64,000 bases of DNA from Mucilaginibacter pedocola (GCF_002013915.1 NZ_MBTF01000001.1:124001-188000); one strand, 5' to 3'. Counted from the first letter of the stretch, positions 18,318 to 28,660 are shown. Notes: generated by a model from the sequence alone, not told the origin. A program made the numbers and translations.

Positions 18318-19109
18318 TTATACCACAGGTAACGAACCACCATCAATAGCATAGATACTTCCTGTTAAGTACGCCGCGGCCGGCGATACCAGGAAATGTA
18401 CCAACGAGGCTACTTCCTCCGGCTCGGCCATGCGGCCCATAGGTATACCGCCCACCTGTGCCATTAGTTGGCCAAAGGCTTCTTCAACGGATATGTTTAC
18501 TGAAGAAGCATAATCAGTTATGAACTTTTCCATGGGCGGGGTTTTAGTGGCTCCCGGCGCTACCGTTAATACGCGCACACCTTTTGGTGCCAGTTCGGTC
18601 GCTAAGGCTTTACTATAGCTGTTTAGCGCAGCTTTTGATACCGCGTAGGCCATATTCAAATTCCAAAGAGCTTGTTTACCCGCTACCGATGAAATGTGGA
18701 TGATAACACCGCTTTGCTGAGCCAGCATGCCGGGTAGGAATAACCTGTCTAACCTGATGCCTGATATCAGGTTAAGTTGTAATTCGCTTTCCCAATGCTC
18801 ATCCGTTAAAGTACTATGGCCGCCGGGAGGGGTGGTGAGGCCGCCTACATTGTTAATAAGGATATCGATAACGCCGAATTTTTCATTTACTTCTTCTACG
18901 AGTTTGGCTGCTTGTGTGGCATCGGTAAGGTCGGCAGCTATAAAGTGGTGCCTCAGTTCCGGATCGTTCGGGTTGTTGCGGGCGCTAACAATTACTTCTG
19001 CTCCCTCCGAAGCCAGCTTATCTGCAATGGCGCGGCCTATGCCTTTGGTGCCGCCTGTTACTAATGCGCGTTTGCCTTTCAGTCCAATTTGTTCTGTTTT
19101 GTTTTCCAT
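18318..19109 (-). CDS. Short-chain dehydrogenase/reductase (SDR)
   Basis: The 263-residue enzyme has TGGTKGIGR near residues 18-26, the NNVGG variant of the structural NNAG motif near 87, Ser in HISSVAG and the active site YAVSK. Its C-terminus YLTGSIYAIDGGSLPVV is the typical ending of FabG-like SDRs (TGxxxxxDGG). It is a likely NAD(P)H-dependent oxidoreductase of unknown substrate. The upstream minus-strand gene encodes a TetR regulator. Two copies of the same operator motif found before tetR lie between the two genes, so TetR repression is likely. Confidence 0.92.
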   Translation of the reverse strand: MENKTEQIGLKGKRALVTGGTKGIGRAIADKLASEGAEVIVSARNNPNDPELRHHFIAADLTDATQAAKLVEEVNEKFGVIDILINNVGGLTTPPGGHSTLTDEHWESELQLNLISGIRLDRLFLPGMLAQQSGVIIHISSVAGKQALWNLNMAYAVSKAALNSYSKALATELAPKGVRVLTVAPGATKTPPMEKFITDYASSVNISVEEAFGQLMAQVGGIPMGRMAEPEEVASLVHFLVSPAAAYLTGSIYAIDGGSLPVV

Positions 19110-19126
19110 TTGGTTTTAATTTATTT

Positions 19127-19142
19127 TGAATTGTTTGTTTCA
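19127..19142 (-). promoter_or_regulatory. TetR operator-like site 1 before the SDR gene
   Basis: TGAATTGTTTGTTTCA matches the palindrome before tetR (TGAAACGGTTGTTTCA) at 13 of 16 positions. It lies 18 bp upstream of the SDR start codon. Confidence 0.5.
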
Positions 19143-19164
19143 GAATTGTGCGTGTTTTTATTTC

Positions 19165-19180
19165 TGAAACGTTTGTTTTA
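19165..19180 (-). promoter_or_regulatory. TetR operator-like site 2 before the SDR gene
   Basis: TGAAACGTTTGTTTTA matches the tetR upstream palindrome at 14 of 16 positions. It lies between the SDR start and the tetR stop codon. Confidence 0.55.
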
Positions 19181-19198
19181 AAAAAGCTTAAAAAAAAT

Positions 19199-19774
19199 TT
19201 ACTTAGATAATTGCTTGATAAAGTACTGCGCCATCTTGCGGATCTTGCCCGCATCGTGATGCAGAATGTACGATTCGTACCAGCCCGTCCAGGTGCTGTT
19301 AAAGTAATCGGCCAATAGTTCAGGGTCTTCTTTAGTGGCTATCTCGCCGCGGTCCATGGCGTTTTTTATCAGATCATGCAGGAATTGATAGGCATAGTCG
19401 CTATCAGCTTTCAGTATATCTTTTACACGTTGGTCAGCATTGGCCACTTCAAAGGCCATCTTCACGGCCATACAGCCGTTGCCCTTGATGATCACATCTA
19501 CGGCATCGTGTATATAATCCACCAATATGGTAAAAGGGGAGTCGCTGCTTTTCAGGCGTTTTTGAATGTCTTGTTTCCGCAGATCAGTATAATGCTGCAC
19601 GCATCGTACAAAAAGCTCCTGCTTATCGCCAATGGTGTTATAAAGGCTGCTGCTGTTTATTTTCATGGCATCGGTAAGGTCGCGTAACGAAGCGCTGTTA
19701 TAGCCCTTCTCCCAAAAAACCTCCATGGCTTTTTGAATAGCTTGTTCCTCGTTAAATTCTACGCTGCGTGCCAT
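19199..19774 (-). CDS. TetR/AcrR-family transcriptional repressor
   Basis: The start is set at the ATG at 19774 (MARSVEFNEEQAIQKAMEVF), six codons inside the longest frame, because TetR proteins begin just before the first helix. The 191-residue product has the N-terminal helix-turn-helix SASLRDLTDAMKINSSSLYN at about 30-50. The ligand-binding helical domain resembles TetR_C regulators of the YcdC/AefR kind (GDKQELFVRCVQHY). A perfect palindrome sits just upstream of the gene, and two near copies lie downstream before the SDR gene. It probably represses itself and the SDR; the inducer is unknown. Confidence 0.92.
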   Translation of the reverse strand: MARSVEFNEEQAIQKAMEVFWEKGYNSASLRDLTDAMKINSSSLYNTIGDKQELFVRCVQHYTDLRKQDIQKRLKSSDSPFTILVDYIHDAVDVIIKGNGCMAVKMAFEVANADQRVKDILKADSDYAYQFLHDLIKNAMDRGEIATKEDPELLADYFNSTWTGWYESYILHHDAGKIRKMAQYFIKQLSK

Positions 19775-19806
19775 AATTATTTGATGATGCAATGATAAGT
19801 TAATTT

Positions 19807-19822
19807 TGAAACGGTTGTTTCA
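19807..19822 (-). promoter_or_regulatory. TetR autoregulatory operator
   Basis: TGAAACGGTTGTTTCA is a palindrome with perfect 6-bp arms (TGAAAC and GTTTCA) and a 4-bp centre. It lies 33 bp upstream of the tetR start. Two related copies precede the neighbouring SDR gene. Confidence 0.65.
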
Positions 19823-19860
19823 GATATTTGTCATTTTGCATTATTGCCAATCATCGGCAA

Positions 19861-19892
19861 CAAAAAGGCCGCAACTTTTACGCTGCGGCCTT
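19861..19892 (-). terminator. Terminator of the giant surface-protein gene
   Basis: AAGGCCGCA and TGCGGCCTT are perfect 9-bp arms around a 10-nt loop. Read on the minus strand, the hairpin runs into a T tract. It lies just after the stop codon at 19916. Confidence 0.85.
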
Positions 19893-19915
19893 CATCAGAT
19901 ATTGATCTTGTTGGT

Positions 19916-22900
19916 TTAATATTTCACAATCAGATAGCCTGTTTTGCGCTGCGCCTTCCCATCCTTCGTATAATCGAGCGAATAGAAATAGGTGCCCGGT
20001 TTTTGCAGCTTGCCGTTATTGGCGCGCCCGTCAAACGCTTTGCTATAGTTATCGTAGCCCTTAGCGCTGTAAATAACATCGCCGTTGGCATTAATAATAC
20101 GAACGGTATTGTCGGGGTAGGCGTTTATACCATCAATCGTAAATACGTCGTTCAAGCCATCTCCGTTTGGCGATACTGCCTGGTGAACGCTTAGTTCGCC
20201 TTGAACAAGCGGTGCATCAATTTCCTTTTTATCAACCACCGGCGTTATGCGCTTTGTGTTGATAGAGGCAAGGGTAGCAGGGCCTGCCGCCATATTTACA
20301 TAAGCCGTATTATAACGGGTTAGGTTATATGACGATGTTTCGTCGGCACCATTATATTCGATAACAATAGCACGATAGGCTGTATTGGCAGCCAGGCCCG
20401 AAATGTCTACCGAATTGCCTGTGCCATTGTACACACAATACCAGCCATTTGTGCCAGCCTGTGTGCCCTGCCCAAATTTGGCGTTAGGGTAATAAATGTT
20501 ACCCTGAACAATATTTGGAGAGCCGCTCGAATTCAACTTCATAAATACCGCACGGGATGCTCCGTTGCTGCTAACCCAGCTAAGCGTTGTGGTGCTCGAT
20601 GTTGTATTACTAAATACAAGTGATGTAGCATATCCCGTTGGCGGGTCAATTGGCGTTGTAAGGTTTTCAGGCGCAATATTATCTTGCAGGTATAGTGGCG
20701 CCGCAATGCTGCCATTGTATTCTACAACAGCCGCACGGTAAGTTGTGCCGACGGTTAGGCCAATTACATTTACGCTTGAACCTACACCGTTGTAAACACA
20801 ATACCAGCCGGTTGTATCTATCTGGTTGCCCGATTTAAACCTGTTGTTTGCAGAATAGTATGCATCTGCCGGCATCGGCGCACCATCGTTACCGCGTTTA
20901 ATAAACACCGACCTTGCAGTACCGTTACCGTTGGTCCAGCTTATGGTTGTAGTTGTACCGGTAGTGCCGTTAAAGAATAAATTGCCCGCCTGTCGGGATG
21001 GTTTGGCTATTAGTGTTGTAAAATTACCAGCGATAACACCATCAGTAATGTACGACCTGATTGGCGGGTTGCTGCCGGTAACCGGGCTGTATTCAACCAC
21101 CGCAACAGAATAGGCCTGCGCCGAAGAAAGTTGGCTGACAGTTGCATCTGAACCGGTACCATCATAAATACAATACCAGCCGGAGGTGCCTATTTGTGTA
21201 CCCTCTCCGTAGGCGCTATTTGCAACATAATTAACCCCGGCTACAGGCAATGGTACGCTGTTATAGCTACCGGCTTTTGATATAAACACCAATCGGCCGG
21301 CGCCGCTGCCGTTCGTCCAGGTAATGCTGGCTGTTGAGCTGGTAATATCGGTAAAGTAAGGCCTTGTAGCAGGTTCGGTAGGCGGTGCTACAATTTGTAT
21401 TTTAACTTTAGTGCTTCCGCTGGCGAAGCTATTGTGTGCTACTACTGTGTAGTAAGCCTCGCTGTTGCGACCTGTTGGTGTACCACTGATGGTACCGTAT
21501 TGCCTGTCTATCACCAAGCCTGCAGGTAGGGTTGGGTATATCGAGTATCCACCAATGGCTTTAACTGCCATTACTTTGTTAACATCCGGGTCGGCAATGT
21601 AAATGTGGCCGGCACCGTCAATAGCCAAACCGAATGGTGCTGCAAATTGCTCCGAGAGTTTTTCAATACCGCCGAAAGGGTTTAGGCGCATTAATGCATG
21701 CTCGGTATATTCAGCAATGTATACTGTGCCGCCGGCGTCTACTGCAACCCCGGTAGGGAAGGACAATTCGCTGTTTAGTGTTATTACATTGCCATCTGTA
21801 TTTCTTATCAATTTAACAGAACTGTTACCGGCATCTGCTACATACACGTTGCCGGCGGCATCAACTGCTACCGAGGTTGGCATCATAAAGCCCTCGGCCA
21901 GTGTGATAGTTTTTGCATCTGCAAAATTTATCCGTTTAACTGTGCCACTGCCATAATCAGCCACATAAACGTTGCCTGTTACATCTATCGCAACACCCGA
22001 TGGCTGATTGAAGCCCTTTCCAATGTTGTATTTTACTCCGGACGGCAGCACTTTCACAATCGCATTATTTCCCTGGTCGGCCACGTAAACGTTGCCCGCA
22101 AGGTCAACCGCTACACCTATTGGCTGGTTAAAACCGTCGGCTACAAGTACAGGCGTTCCGCCGCCTGCCGGTATTTTTTTAATACTATTGGTACCCATTT
22201 CTGCCACGTAAACGTTTCCGGCGGTATCGGCAGCTGTGGCGTAAGGGTTGTTAAAGCCGCTACCAATGGCTTTAATATTATCGGTGTCGTATTTAAAGGC
22301 ATCAACAAAGCGTGCGGTTGGGCTAAGCGGATCTATTTGTTTACGGCGCAAATATGGCTGCGGCGTAACATAACTGATTATAGGCGGGCTTGGGTTTACA
22401 GTAATATTTACTTTGGCCGTAGCACTACCGCTGGTGGTGTAGCCTGTTATATAGTAATCGGTAGCCGGTTTTGTTTTTGTTGGTGTACCGGTAATAATGC
22501 CGTTGCTTCCGTTAAAGGTTAGCCCATCCGGCAAGGCGGGTGTTATGCCGTAAGCCGAACCCGTGCCTGCGGCAGATATCCTGAAAATTTGGTCGCTTTG
22601 TTCGGATGTGGTATAAAGGTAAAGGCCTGCAGGGTCTAATGCTACAGACATGATTTTGGTTGCCGATCCCGACGTAGAAGCATCCGTATACAATGTGCCG
22701 ACAGTTCCTCCGGTTGTTATCTTCTTTATGCCGTATGGGTCTGCCAAATACACATTACCTGCTTTATCTGCCGCAATGCTATAAACCGATTGATAACCTC
22801 CCGGAGTAAGCAGGTCGGCTGGTAATGTAGTTACTGTTCCGTTTTTATCGATCTTCCTTAGCGTTGTGCGGTTCGCCCCATTAACATAGCCGTTTGCATC

Positions 22901-25900
22901 CGCTACGTACAAGTCGCCGGTTGGGCTTATTGCCAATGCGTCTATACGGCTAAAGCTGGCACCGTTGCCCGTGCCGTCCCGTTGTTCCCGTTCTGTGTTG
23001 TTATTATTACCTGCCAATAAGGTGTTGCCATCCGGCCCGGCCTTGCGTATTGTGTTTCCGCTGGCGTAAATAAAGTTTCCCTTATTATCGGTTACTGCTA
23101 CAACATTGCCGTTTAGGCTATTCAACGTTGGGAGATACATGTCGGGGACAGTAACGTAATCGCTAACGTCTCCTTCTGCGGTTACTTTACGCACATGCAT
23201 CTCGGTAAAATCAAATATATAGCTTGTACCGGCAGAATCAGTGCTAAGGTTGTATAAATACCTGAAACTGGCTGCCGATCCATTTCCGCTGGTAGTACCT
23301 GCAAAGTTGTTTCCTGCAAGTGTGCTTACCAGGCCGTCGGGCGTTACTTTGCGTACACGGAAGTTGCCCATATCTGCCACATAAAGGTTACCGCGGCTAT
23401 CGAAAGATAAGCTTGCCGGTGCGTAAAATGTTGCCGTAATACCCTGCCCATCGTTGTAGCCTCTTTTACCGCTTCCTGCAAAAGCAATGCGTTTGCCCAC
23501 GGTTTGCGATGCAAAATTGCCACTACCTGTAACGGTAGGTTTTACAGGGCTAATAGCTTTTTCGATGGTGTAAGTCAATTTATCAGGATAGCTGAGCGAC
23601 GGCACCTGGGCCAACACTGCTATGCTGATGGTAAACTTGCTTGAGCCGCCACTATTGGTTGCCGTGATAGCATAGTTTTTAGGTGCCATTTGGGCAGTAG
23701 GCGTACCGCTTATAGCACCGGTATTAACATCAAAAACTAAACCGGCCGGTAAGGCAGGGCTTATTTTGTAGCCGGCGGCGGGTATTGTTCCGCCCGTATT
23801 GGTGGGCGATAATGTTGATATGGCTGCGCCATTTGTAAACACCGAGGTTGCCGTATAGGTTATTGCCGGTGGCGGTACCACAGAGGTAACCGCAATGGTT
23901 AGTTTGGCAGTTGCCGCTGCCGATATGTTGGTAGCCGTGATGGTGTACTCGGTGGCCGGAGATGCTTGTTTAGGCGTGCCGCTAATTGTACCCGTTTTTG
24001 CATTTAAGCCTAATCCGGTTGGCAGGGCAGGGCTAATGGTGTAGCCCGGTGTAAATATTTCGTTAATGCCTCCTTTATCGTCGAAACTGAAGATGTTACC
24101 TGCGGCATCGGCCATTATTTGACGAGCGTATTGTTGGTTATTTGTTGCGGTAGTAATTGTTGTTACAATACCGCCCGGGGCTATTTTGCGCAGTGCCTGC
24201 CAGTCCGAAACATATAAATTGCCTGCCTGGTCGGCCGTGATAGCACCGGGTGCCCCAAAAGACGCAGCACTGCCGGTGCCATCTTTTATCGTACCTGTTG
24301 TAGAGCCACCTGCAACAGTGGTAGTAACCCCCGTTGTGGTTATCATTCTTATTGCCGCATAGTTTTGGCCCGCTTCTGTTACAAAAATATTCCCGGCCAC
24401 ATCAGTGGTAATGCCATTAATACCGCTAAACCCTGCCGCGCTGCCTGTTCCGTCAGCAGTATTTTGTATATCGCTACCGGCAAGTAAACTTACAGCACCG
24501 CCCGCACTCACCTGGTATATTTTAGATGTAGTTGCCAGGTATATCACGCCATTAGTCCCCGTAGCCATGTAAAAATAGGCATGTCCGCTTTGCAGGTTGG
24601 TTGCTGCAAATGTTGTTATTTGGCCTGTTGGGCTAACTTTGCGTATAGCCGTTGGCGAACCGGTTTGCAAGTAGGTATTGCCATCGGCATCTACTGCAAT
24701 GCTGCCGCCCACAAAGTTGGAATAGGCGCCGAATTGGTTGGGGCCTGCAACCGTAGTTATTTCGCCCGACGGGCTTATTTTTTTTAATTCGGGCCCCAAT
24801 TCATCAAACGTATAAATATTACCGGCCTTATCCATTCCTGCCCAATAGGCGGTGGTAGGTAATACGCCTTTATTGATGATGGTATTAGTTTGCCCGTAAA
24901 ACGCAGAAGGCATGGCTCCACCGCTGTAAGTAGGTTTAAAGGCAGTTATAGCAGTGCCTGTAGGGAAAGTTTTGGGGCCTGCGTAACTCATTACAGGTGC
25001 GGCCAGTGGTGAAACGGCCAGGCTTAAATTGGTTGTGCTTGAGCCTCCGATAATATTATTTGCAGCTATGCTGTAGTTTGATGCACCGGCAGGTTGTAAT
25101 GGCGTGCCACTGATAGTACCGGTGGCACCATCGAACGAAAGGCCCAGTGGCAGCGGTTTATCGATAAAATAACCGTCAACAACCAGCTTGCGCACTTTGT
25201 TGGTACCTGCATCGCCTACATACAAAACGCCCGCATTATTTGCCGATAGCCCGAATGGGGTAGAAAAAGTTGCGCTCGTGCCTGCTCCGTCGGCAGAACC
25301 TGCCAGGCCTGTGCCGGCAACGGTGCTAACTACGCCTGCGGGGCTTATCATACGTACAAGGTTGTTGTTTTTATCGGCTGCATAAACATTACCGGCTCCA
25401 TCAACTGCCAGCCCTGTAACCTTGTTAAAACTTGCTGCCGCACCTGTGCCGTTAGCAGAGCCTGGTATAGTGCCGCCGGCCAATACTTCACCGTTTTTTA
25501 GAATGGATGTTTCAGTACCTGCGTAAATATTCAGGTTCTTATCCACCGCTAAACTTAATATCGTAGTGTTATAATTGCCGTAGGCCTTGCTTACATTTTT
25601 GGTGCTCATGTTTACTATATAAACCATCGGCTGGCTATAGGTATAGCCGGCTACGTATAATTTGCCGTAAACATCAGTAGCAATGGCCGTGATGTTGAAA
25701 CTATCACCCCATCGTTCACCTGTATAGCTGCTCAAGTTAATTGCCGATACCTGTCCGTTAGAGCTAATTTTTTTAAGGGTATTAAGCAGCCCTTGTGCCA
25801 CGTAAACGTTCCCGGCTGCATCAGTGGCAACGCCAAACGGGTTGTCAATATTGGCAAAATTGCTTACAATGCCCGTTGGCGATATTCTTTTTATAGCGTT

Positions 25901-28660
25901 GTTGCGGCCGTCGCCTACATATACATTACCCGATGCATCTACTGCGGTGGTATAATAATAATCGCTGTTTACAGATTGGTAGTTAACAGTACCACCGGTA
26001 GAGTAACTGGTGTACACAAACGCCTGGCCATAGTCGGCGGGGCTTACGGTAGTGCCACTTGCCGAAGGTTTTAACGGCGTAATGGCGGTAGCCACCGTAA
26101 AGTTTTGGGTGGAAGGGTAACTAACAACCGGTGCCGGGGGAGCAGTAGTAATGGTAAGCGAACGGCTTACCGGTGTGGCAGCAAGGTAATTAGCATTACC
26201 GGCTTGAGTAGCGGTGATGTTAGCTGTACCGGTGGCAACTATGTGTATTTTGCCATTAACTATGGTAGCCACATTTGTATTATCGCTGCTGTAAGTTACC
26301 TGTAGCCCGCTTGATGATTCAGCTGCAGGTTCCAAATCGGGCGAATTGGTGTAGGTGCCCGGCAGGGTATTGAATGTGATGGTTTGCGGCGCTTTGTTAA
26401 CCGTTAAGGTTTGATTGGCCGATATTGCAGTTGCATATATAGAATTACCTGCCTGGCTGGCCGTAATAAAAGTTGTGCCTGCACCTGTAATATGTATTTT
26501 ACCATTTACAATAGTCGCAACTGCCGTGTTGCTGCTTTGTAAGGTTAGATTTAGATTGGAGTTGGCGTAGAGTTGGTAGCCATAAGTATTATTGGGGCCA
26601 AAAGTACCCGGCAGGTCTGCTGCGCCAAAGGTTTGAGCAGGTATTGCCGTAAAAATAATACTTTGCGGCGTTTTAACATAAGTAAAGCTATTGTAGGTGC
26701 CCGGAGTGCCCAGGGTAGTTACTGCAACCGGGCCGCTTGCGCCCGCAGCTACTACTGCCTTAATGCTTGTAGCCGATTTTACGCTGAAATCAAGTGCTGG
26801 TATGCCACCGAAAGTAACGTTTACCGTATTTTGGAAATTGCTGCCCGTAATGGTTACAGTATCGCCGTATTTAGCGCTGGAAGGATTTATACTTGTTATT
26901 ACAGGTTTAGGAACAAATACGAAACCCGTTTTACCGGCATTGCCCCCCGGCGATGTAACCGAAACGGCACCCGACGCACCGTTACCCACGGTAGCGGTTA
27001 TTTGGGTAGGGGAGTCAACCGTAAAGGCTGTTGCGGCAATGTTGCCGAATGTTACCGCTGTTACACCTGTAAAGTTGGTGCCGGTAATAACCACCTGGCC
27101 ACCGCTGCCTTGCATGGTAGGGTCAAGGGAGATTATTGTTGGCTGTTGGTAGTAGGAAAAACCATCGGCTGTTGCGCTGCCAAAAGGCGTGGTTACCGTA
27201 ATAGCACCAGAAGTACCTTTAGCCACAGTAGCCGTTATCTGCGTAGCAGAATTTACCGTGAATGATGCAGCCGGAGTACCACCAAAGCTTACAGCAGTAG
27301 CACCTGTGAAATTGGTACCTGTTATGATTATGGCTGCATTTTGCAGGCCGCCTTTGGGGTTAAACGAGGTGATGGTGGGTTCGTTGTATTTATTGCGGAA
27401 AACTATTGCAGAATTTGATAAAACCGTAACATCTGTTTTGCCATCGCCATCAAAATCGGCAGCATCTAAATAACCGTTTGCAACAGCACTTGTACCTGCC
27501 ATGTTTGTTGCCGCCGACAGTTTAAAAGTTGTGCCACTTGTATTATTGTGGTAAACATTAAGTTGGCTGCTCGCGAACTGGTCGCTGGCCATGGCTACAT
27601 CAACTTTGCCATCTTTATCAAAATCTGCCAATACCACATTGCTTACACCGCTACGAGAGCTACCGGTTTCATAGGAGCTATTGCTAAAGGCAAATGTAGT
27701 TGTTGAGTTATTAAGGTATATGTTGAGGATAGAACCCAGCCCGAATAAAAGGTCGGGTTTGCCATTGCCGTCAACATCGCCAACGGTTACTTTTATATTT
27801 GATGCTGCAGCTATCGTTAGGTCCAGCATATCGGCGAATGATAAGGCGCTGGCCGTACTGTTATTGCGGAAAAGCCTTAGTTTGCCGGTATCATCTGTAA
27901 CTATCAAATCGGGCAATCCATCTGCATCAAGGTCGCCGGCAGTTACAGAAACAGGCATACTGTTAGCAACATAACCATTCAGTCCATAGGTCCAGCCGAA
28001 GCCTTTTTCGAAACTTATTTTTCCGGCGGTGCTTTTATTTTTATTTACCTGTAAATTCGATTGATTGCTGGGTTCAAATTGCGTGGGGTAGTTGTAGGCG
28101 GTGGTTATAATTTCCGGCTTGCCATCCTTATCGAGGTCGGCAACGGCCAAATCTGTATTTATACCGGGCGCCGACCAGTAAACCCCGGTAGCCACATTAG
28201 TCACTTCGCTGCTGAAACTGATGCTACCTATCGTGCTTATGTTTCGTAAAACTGAAACGCCCGGGCCGGCGGTGGATCCTTGTACAACCAAGTCTTTTTT
28301 GCCATTGCCGTCTATATCAGCTACTATGACTTTTTTAAGGTTTACGGCAGCGTAATAGGGGAGTGTAATGGATACCGGGCTATCGAAAGAGATAGTGCCC
28401 GCTTTGCCGATGTTGCGAAGTATATTAATAGTATTGCCACCGGAAGGGATTACAGCTATGTCTATTTTTCCGTCGCCATCAATATCGCCGGTGGCAACAC
28501 TAATTGCACCGGACCCTACGGCATATTCTACAGCATTTGCAAAAAGGTCGGTACCGAAGGCGGGGCCACTTTGTGTTTGGGCAAACAAGCTGCTGTCGGG
28601 TAGTAGTGCCAGCAAAAAAATGGCACAAGAAATTACACCTGATGTAAAAACTTTCATCAT
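19916..28660 (-). CDS. Giant T9SS-exported surface protein with VCBS, IPT/TIG, NHL and Ig-like repeats
   Basis: The 2,914-residue protein starts with a signal peptide (cleavage after SLFAQ, near residue 28). Residues about 35-415 are FG-GAP/VCBS-type repeats with calcium-binding-like DxDGDGKxD motifs. Three IPT/TIG domains follow at about 420-670 (ITGTNFTGATAVSFGG) and Ig-like repeats at about 670-845. A long stretch to about 2420 alternates NHL propeller blades (GNVYVADxxNNxVRKI) with putative Ig domains (LPAGLxxDxxTGxISGTP). Three fibronectin-like modules (SxTTxSWTNGNG) cover about 2433-2795. The last 95 residues form a CHU_C gliding-motility domain (SPNGDGLNDVFTIDG), the type B signal for type IX secretion. 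The likely role is adhesion or polymer binding at the surface; the ligand is unknown. Confidence 0.92.
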   Translation of the reverse strand: MMKVFTSGVISCAIFLLALLPDSSLFAQTQSGPAFGTDLFANAVEYAVGSGAISVATGDIDGDGKIDIAVIPSGGNTINILRNIGKAGTISFDSPVSITLPYYAAVNLKKVIVADIDGNGKKDLVVQGSTAGPGVSVLRNISTIGSISFSSEVTNVATGVYWSAPGINTDLAVADLDKDGKPEIITTAYNYPTQFEPSNQSNLQVNKNKSTAGKISFEKGFGWTYGLNGYVANSMPVSVTAGDLDADGLPDLIVTDDTGKLRLFRNNSTASALSFADMLDLTIAAASNIKVTVGDVDGNGKPDLLFGLGSILNIYLNNSTTTFAFSNSSYETGSSRSGVSNVVLADFDKDGKVDVAMASDQFASSQLNVYHNNTSGTTFKLSAATNMAGTSAVANGYLDAADFDGDGKTDVTVLSNSAIVFRNKYNEPTITSFNPKGGLQNAAIIITGTNFTGATAVSFGGTPAASFTVNSATQITATVAKGTSGAITVTTPFGSATADGFSYYQQPTIISLDPTMQGSGGQVVITGTNFTGVTAVTFGNIAATAFTVDSPTQITATVGNGASGAVSVTSPGGNAGKTGFVFVPKPVITSINPSSAKYGDTVTITGSNFQNTVNVTFGGIPALDFSVKSATSIKAVVAAGASGPVAVTTLGTPGTYNSFTYVKTPQSIIFTAIPAQTFGAADLPGTFGPNNTYGYQLYANSNLNLTLQSSNTAVATIVNGKIHITGAGTTFITASQAGNSIYATAISANQTLTVNKAPQTITFNTLPGTYTNSPDLEPAAESSSGLQVTYSSDNTNVATIVNGKIHIVATGTANITATQAGNANYLAATPVSRSLTITTAPPAPVVSYPSTQNFTVATAITPLKPSASGTTVSPADYGQAFVYTSYSTGGTVNYQSVNSDYYYTTAVDASGNVYVGDGRNNAIKRISPTGIVSNFANIDNPFGVATDAAGNVYVAQGLLNTLKKISSNGQVSAINLSSYTGERWGDSFNITAIATDVYGKLYVAGYTYSQPMVYIVNMSTKNVSKAYGNYNTTILSLAVDKNLNIYAGTETSILKNGEVLAGGTIPGSANGTGAAASFNKVTGLAVDGAGNVYAADKNNNLVRMISPAGVVSTVAGTGLAGSADGAGTSATFSTPFGLSANNAGVLYVGDAGTNKVRKLVVDGYFIDKPLPLGLSFDGATGTISGTPLQPAGASNYSIAANNIIGGSSTTNLSLAVSPLAAPVMSYAGPKTFPTGTAITAFKPTYSGGAMPSAFYGQTNTIINKGVLPTTAYWAGMDKAGNIYTFDELGPELKKISPSGEITTVAGPNQFGAYSNFVGGSIAVDADGNTYLQTGSPTAIRKVSPTGQITTFAATNLQSGHAYFYMATGTNGVIYLATTSKIYQVSAGGAVSLLAGSDIQNTADGTGSAAGFSGINGITTDVAGNIFVTEAGQNYAAIRMITTTGVTTTVAGGSTTGTIKDGTGSAASFGAPGAITADQAGNLYVSDWQALRKIAPGGIVTTITTATNNQQYARQIMADAAGNIFSFDDKGGINEIFTPGYTISPALPTGLGLNAKTGTISGTPKQASPATEYTITATNISAAATAKLTIAVTSVVPPPAITYTATSVFTNGAAISTLSPTNTGGTIPAAGYKISPALPAGLVFDVNTGAISGTPTAQMAPKNYAITATNSGGSSKFTISIAVLAQVPSLSYPDKLTYTIEKAISPVKPTVTGSGNFASQTVGKRIAFAGSGKRGYNDGQGITATFYAPASLSFDSRGNLYVADMGNFRVRKVTPDGLVSTLAGNNFAGTTSGNGSAASFRYLYNLSTDSAGTSYIFDFTEMHVRKVTAEGDVSDYVTVPDMYLPTLNSLNGNVVAVTDNKGNFIYASGNTIRKAGPDGNTLLAGNNNNTEREQRDGTGNGASFSRIDALAISPTGDLYVADANGYVNGANRTTLRKIDKNGTVTTLPADLLTPGGYQSVYSIAADKAGNVYLADPYGIKKITTGGTVGTLYTDASTSGSATKIMSVALDPAGLYLYTTSEQSDQIFRISAAGTGSAYGITPALPDGLTFNGSNGIITGTPTKTKPATDYYITGYTTSGSATAKVNITVNPSPPIISYVTPQPYLRRKQIDPLSPTARFVDAFKYDTDNIKAIGSGFNNPYATAADTAGNVYVAEMGTNSIKKIPAGGGTPVLVADGFNQPIGVAVDLAGNVYVADQGNNAIVKVLPSGVKYNIGKGFNQPSGVAIDVTGNVYVADYGSGTVKRINFADAKTITLAEGFMMPTSVAVDAAGNVYVADAGNSSVKLIRNTDGNVITLNSELSFPTGVAVDAGGTVYIAEYTEHALMRLNPFGGIEKLSEQFAAPFGLAIDGAGHIYIADPDVNKVMAVKAIGGYSIYPTLPAGLVIDRQYGTISGTPTGRNSEAYYTVVAHNSFASGSTKVKIQIVAPPTEPATRPYFTDITSSTASITWTNGSGAGRLVFISKAGSYNSVPLPVAGVNYVANSAYGEGTQIGTSGWYCIYDGTGSDATVSQLSSAQAYSVAVVEYSPVTGSNPPIRSYITDGVIAGNFTTLIAKPSRQAGNLFFNGTTGTTTTISWTNGNGTARSVFIKRGNDGAPMPADAYYSANNRFKSGNQIDTTGWYCVYNGVGSSVNVIGLTVGTTYRAAVVEYNGSIAAPLYLQDNIAPENLTTPIDPPTGYATSLVFSNTTSSTTTLSWVSSNGASRAVFMKLNSSGSPNIVQGNIYYPNAKFGQGTQAGTNGWYCVYNGTGNSVDISGLAANTAYRAIVIEYNGADETSSYNLTRYNTAYVNMAAGPATLASINTKRITPVVDKKEIDAPLVQGELSVHQAVSPNGDGLNDVFTIDGINAYPDNTVRIINANGDVIYSAKGYDNYSKAFDGRANNGKLQKPGTYFYSLDYTKDGKAQRKTGYLIVKY

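Noticed and set aside
26573..27265. 230-codon plus-strand frame inside the giant surface-protein gene
   Set aside because: It lies wholly within the 2,914-codon gene on the other strand and encodes Cys/Tyr/Arg-rich sequence with no domain.
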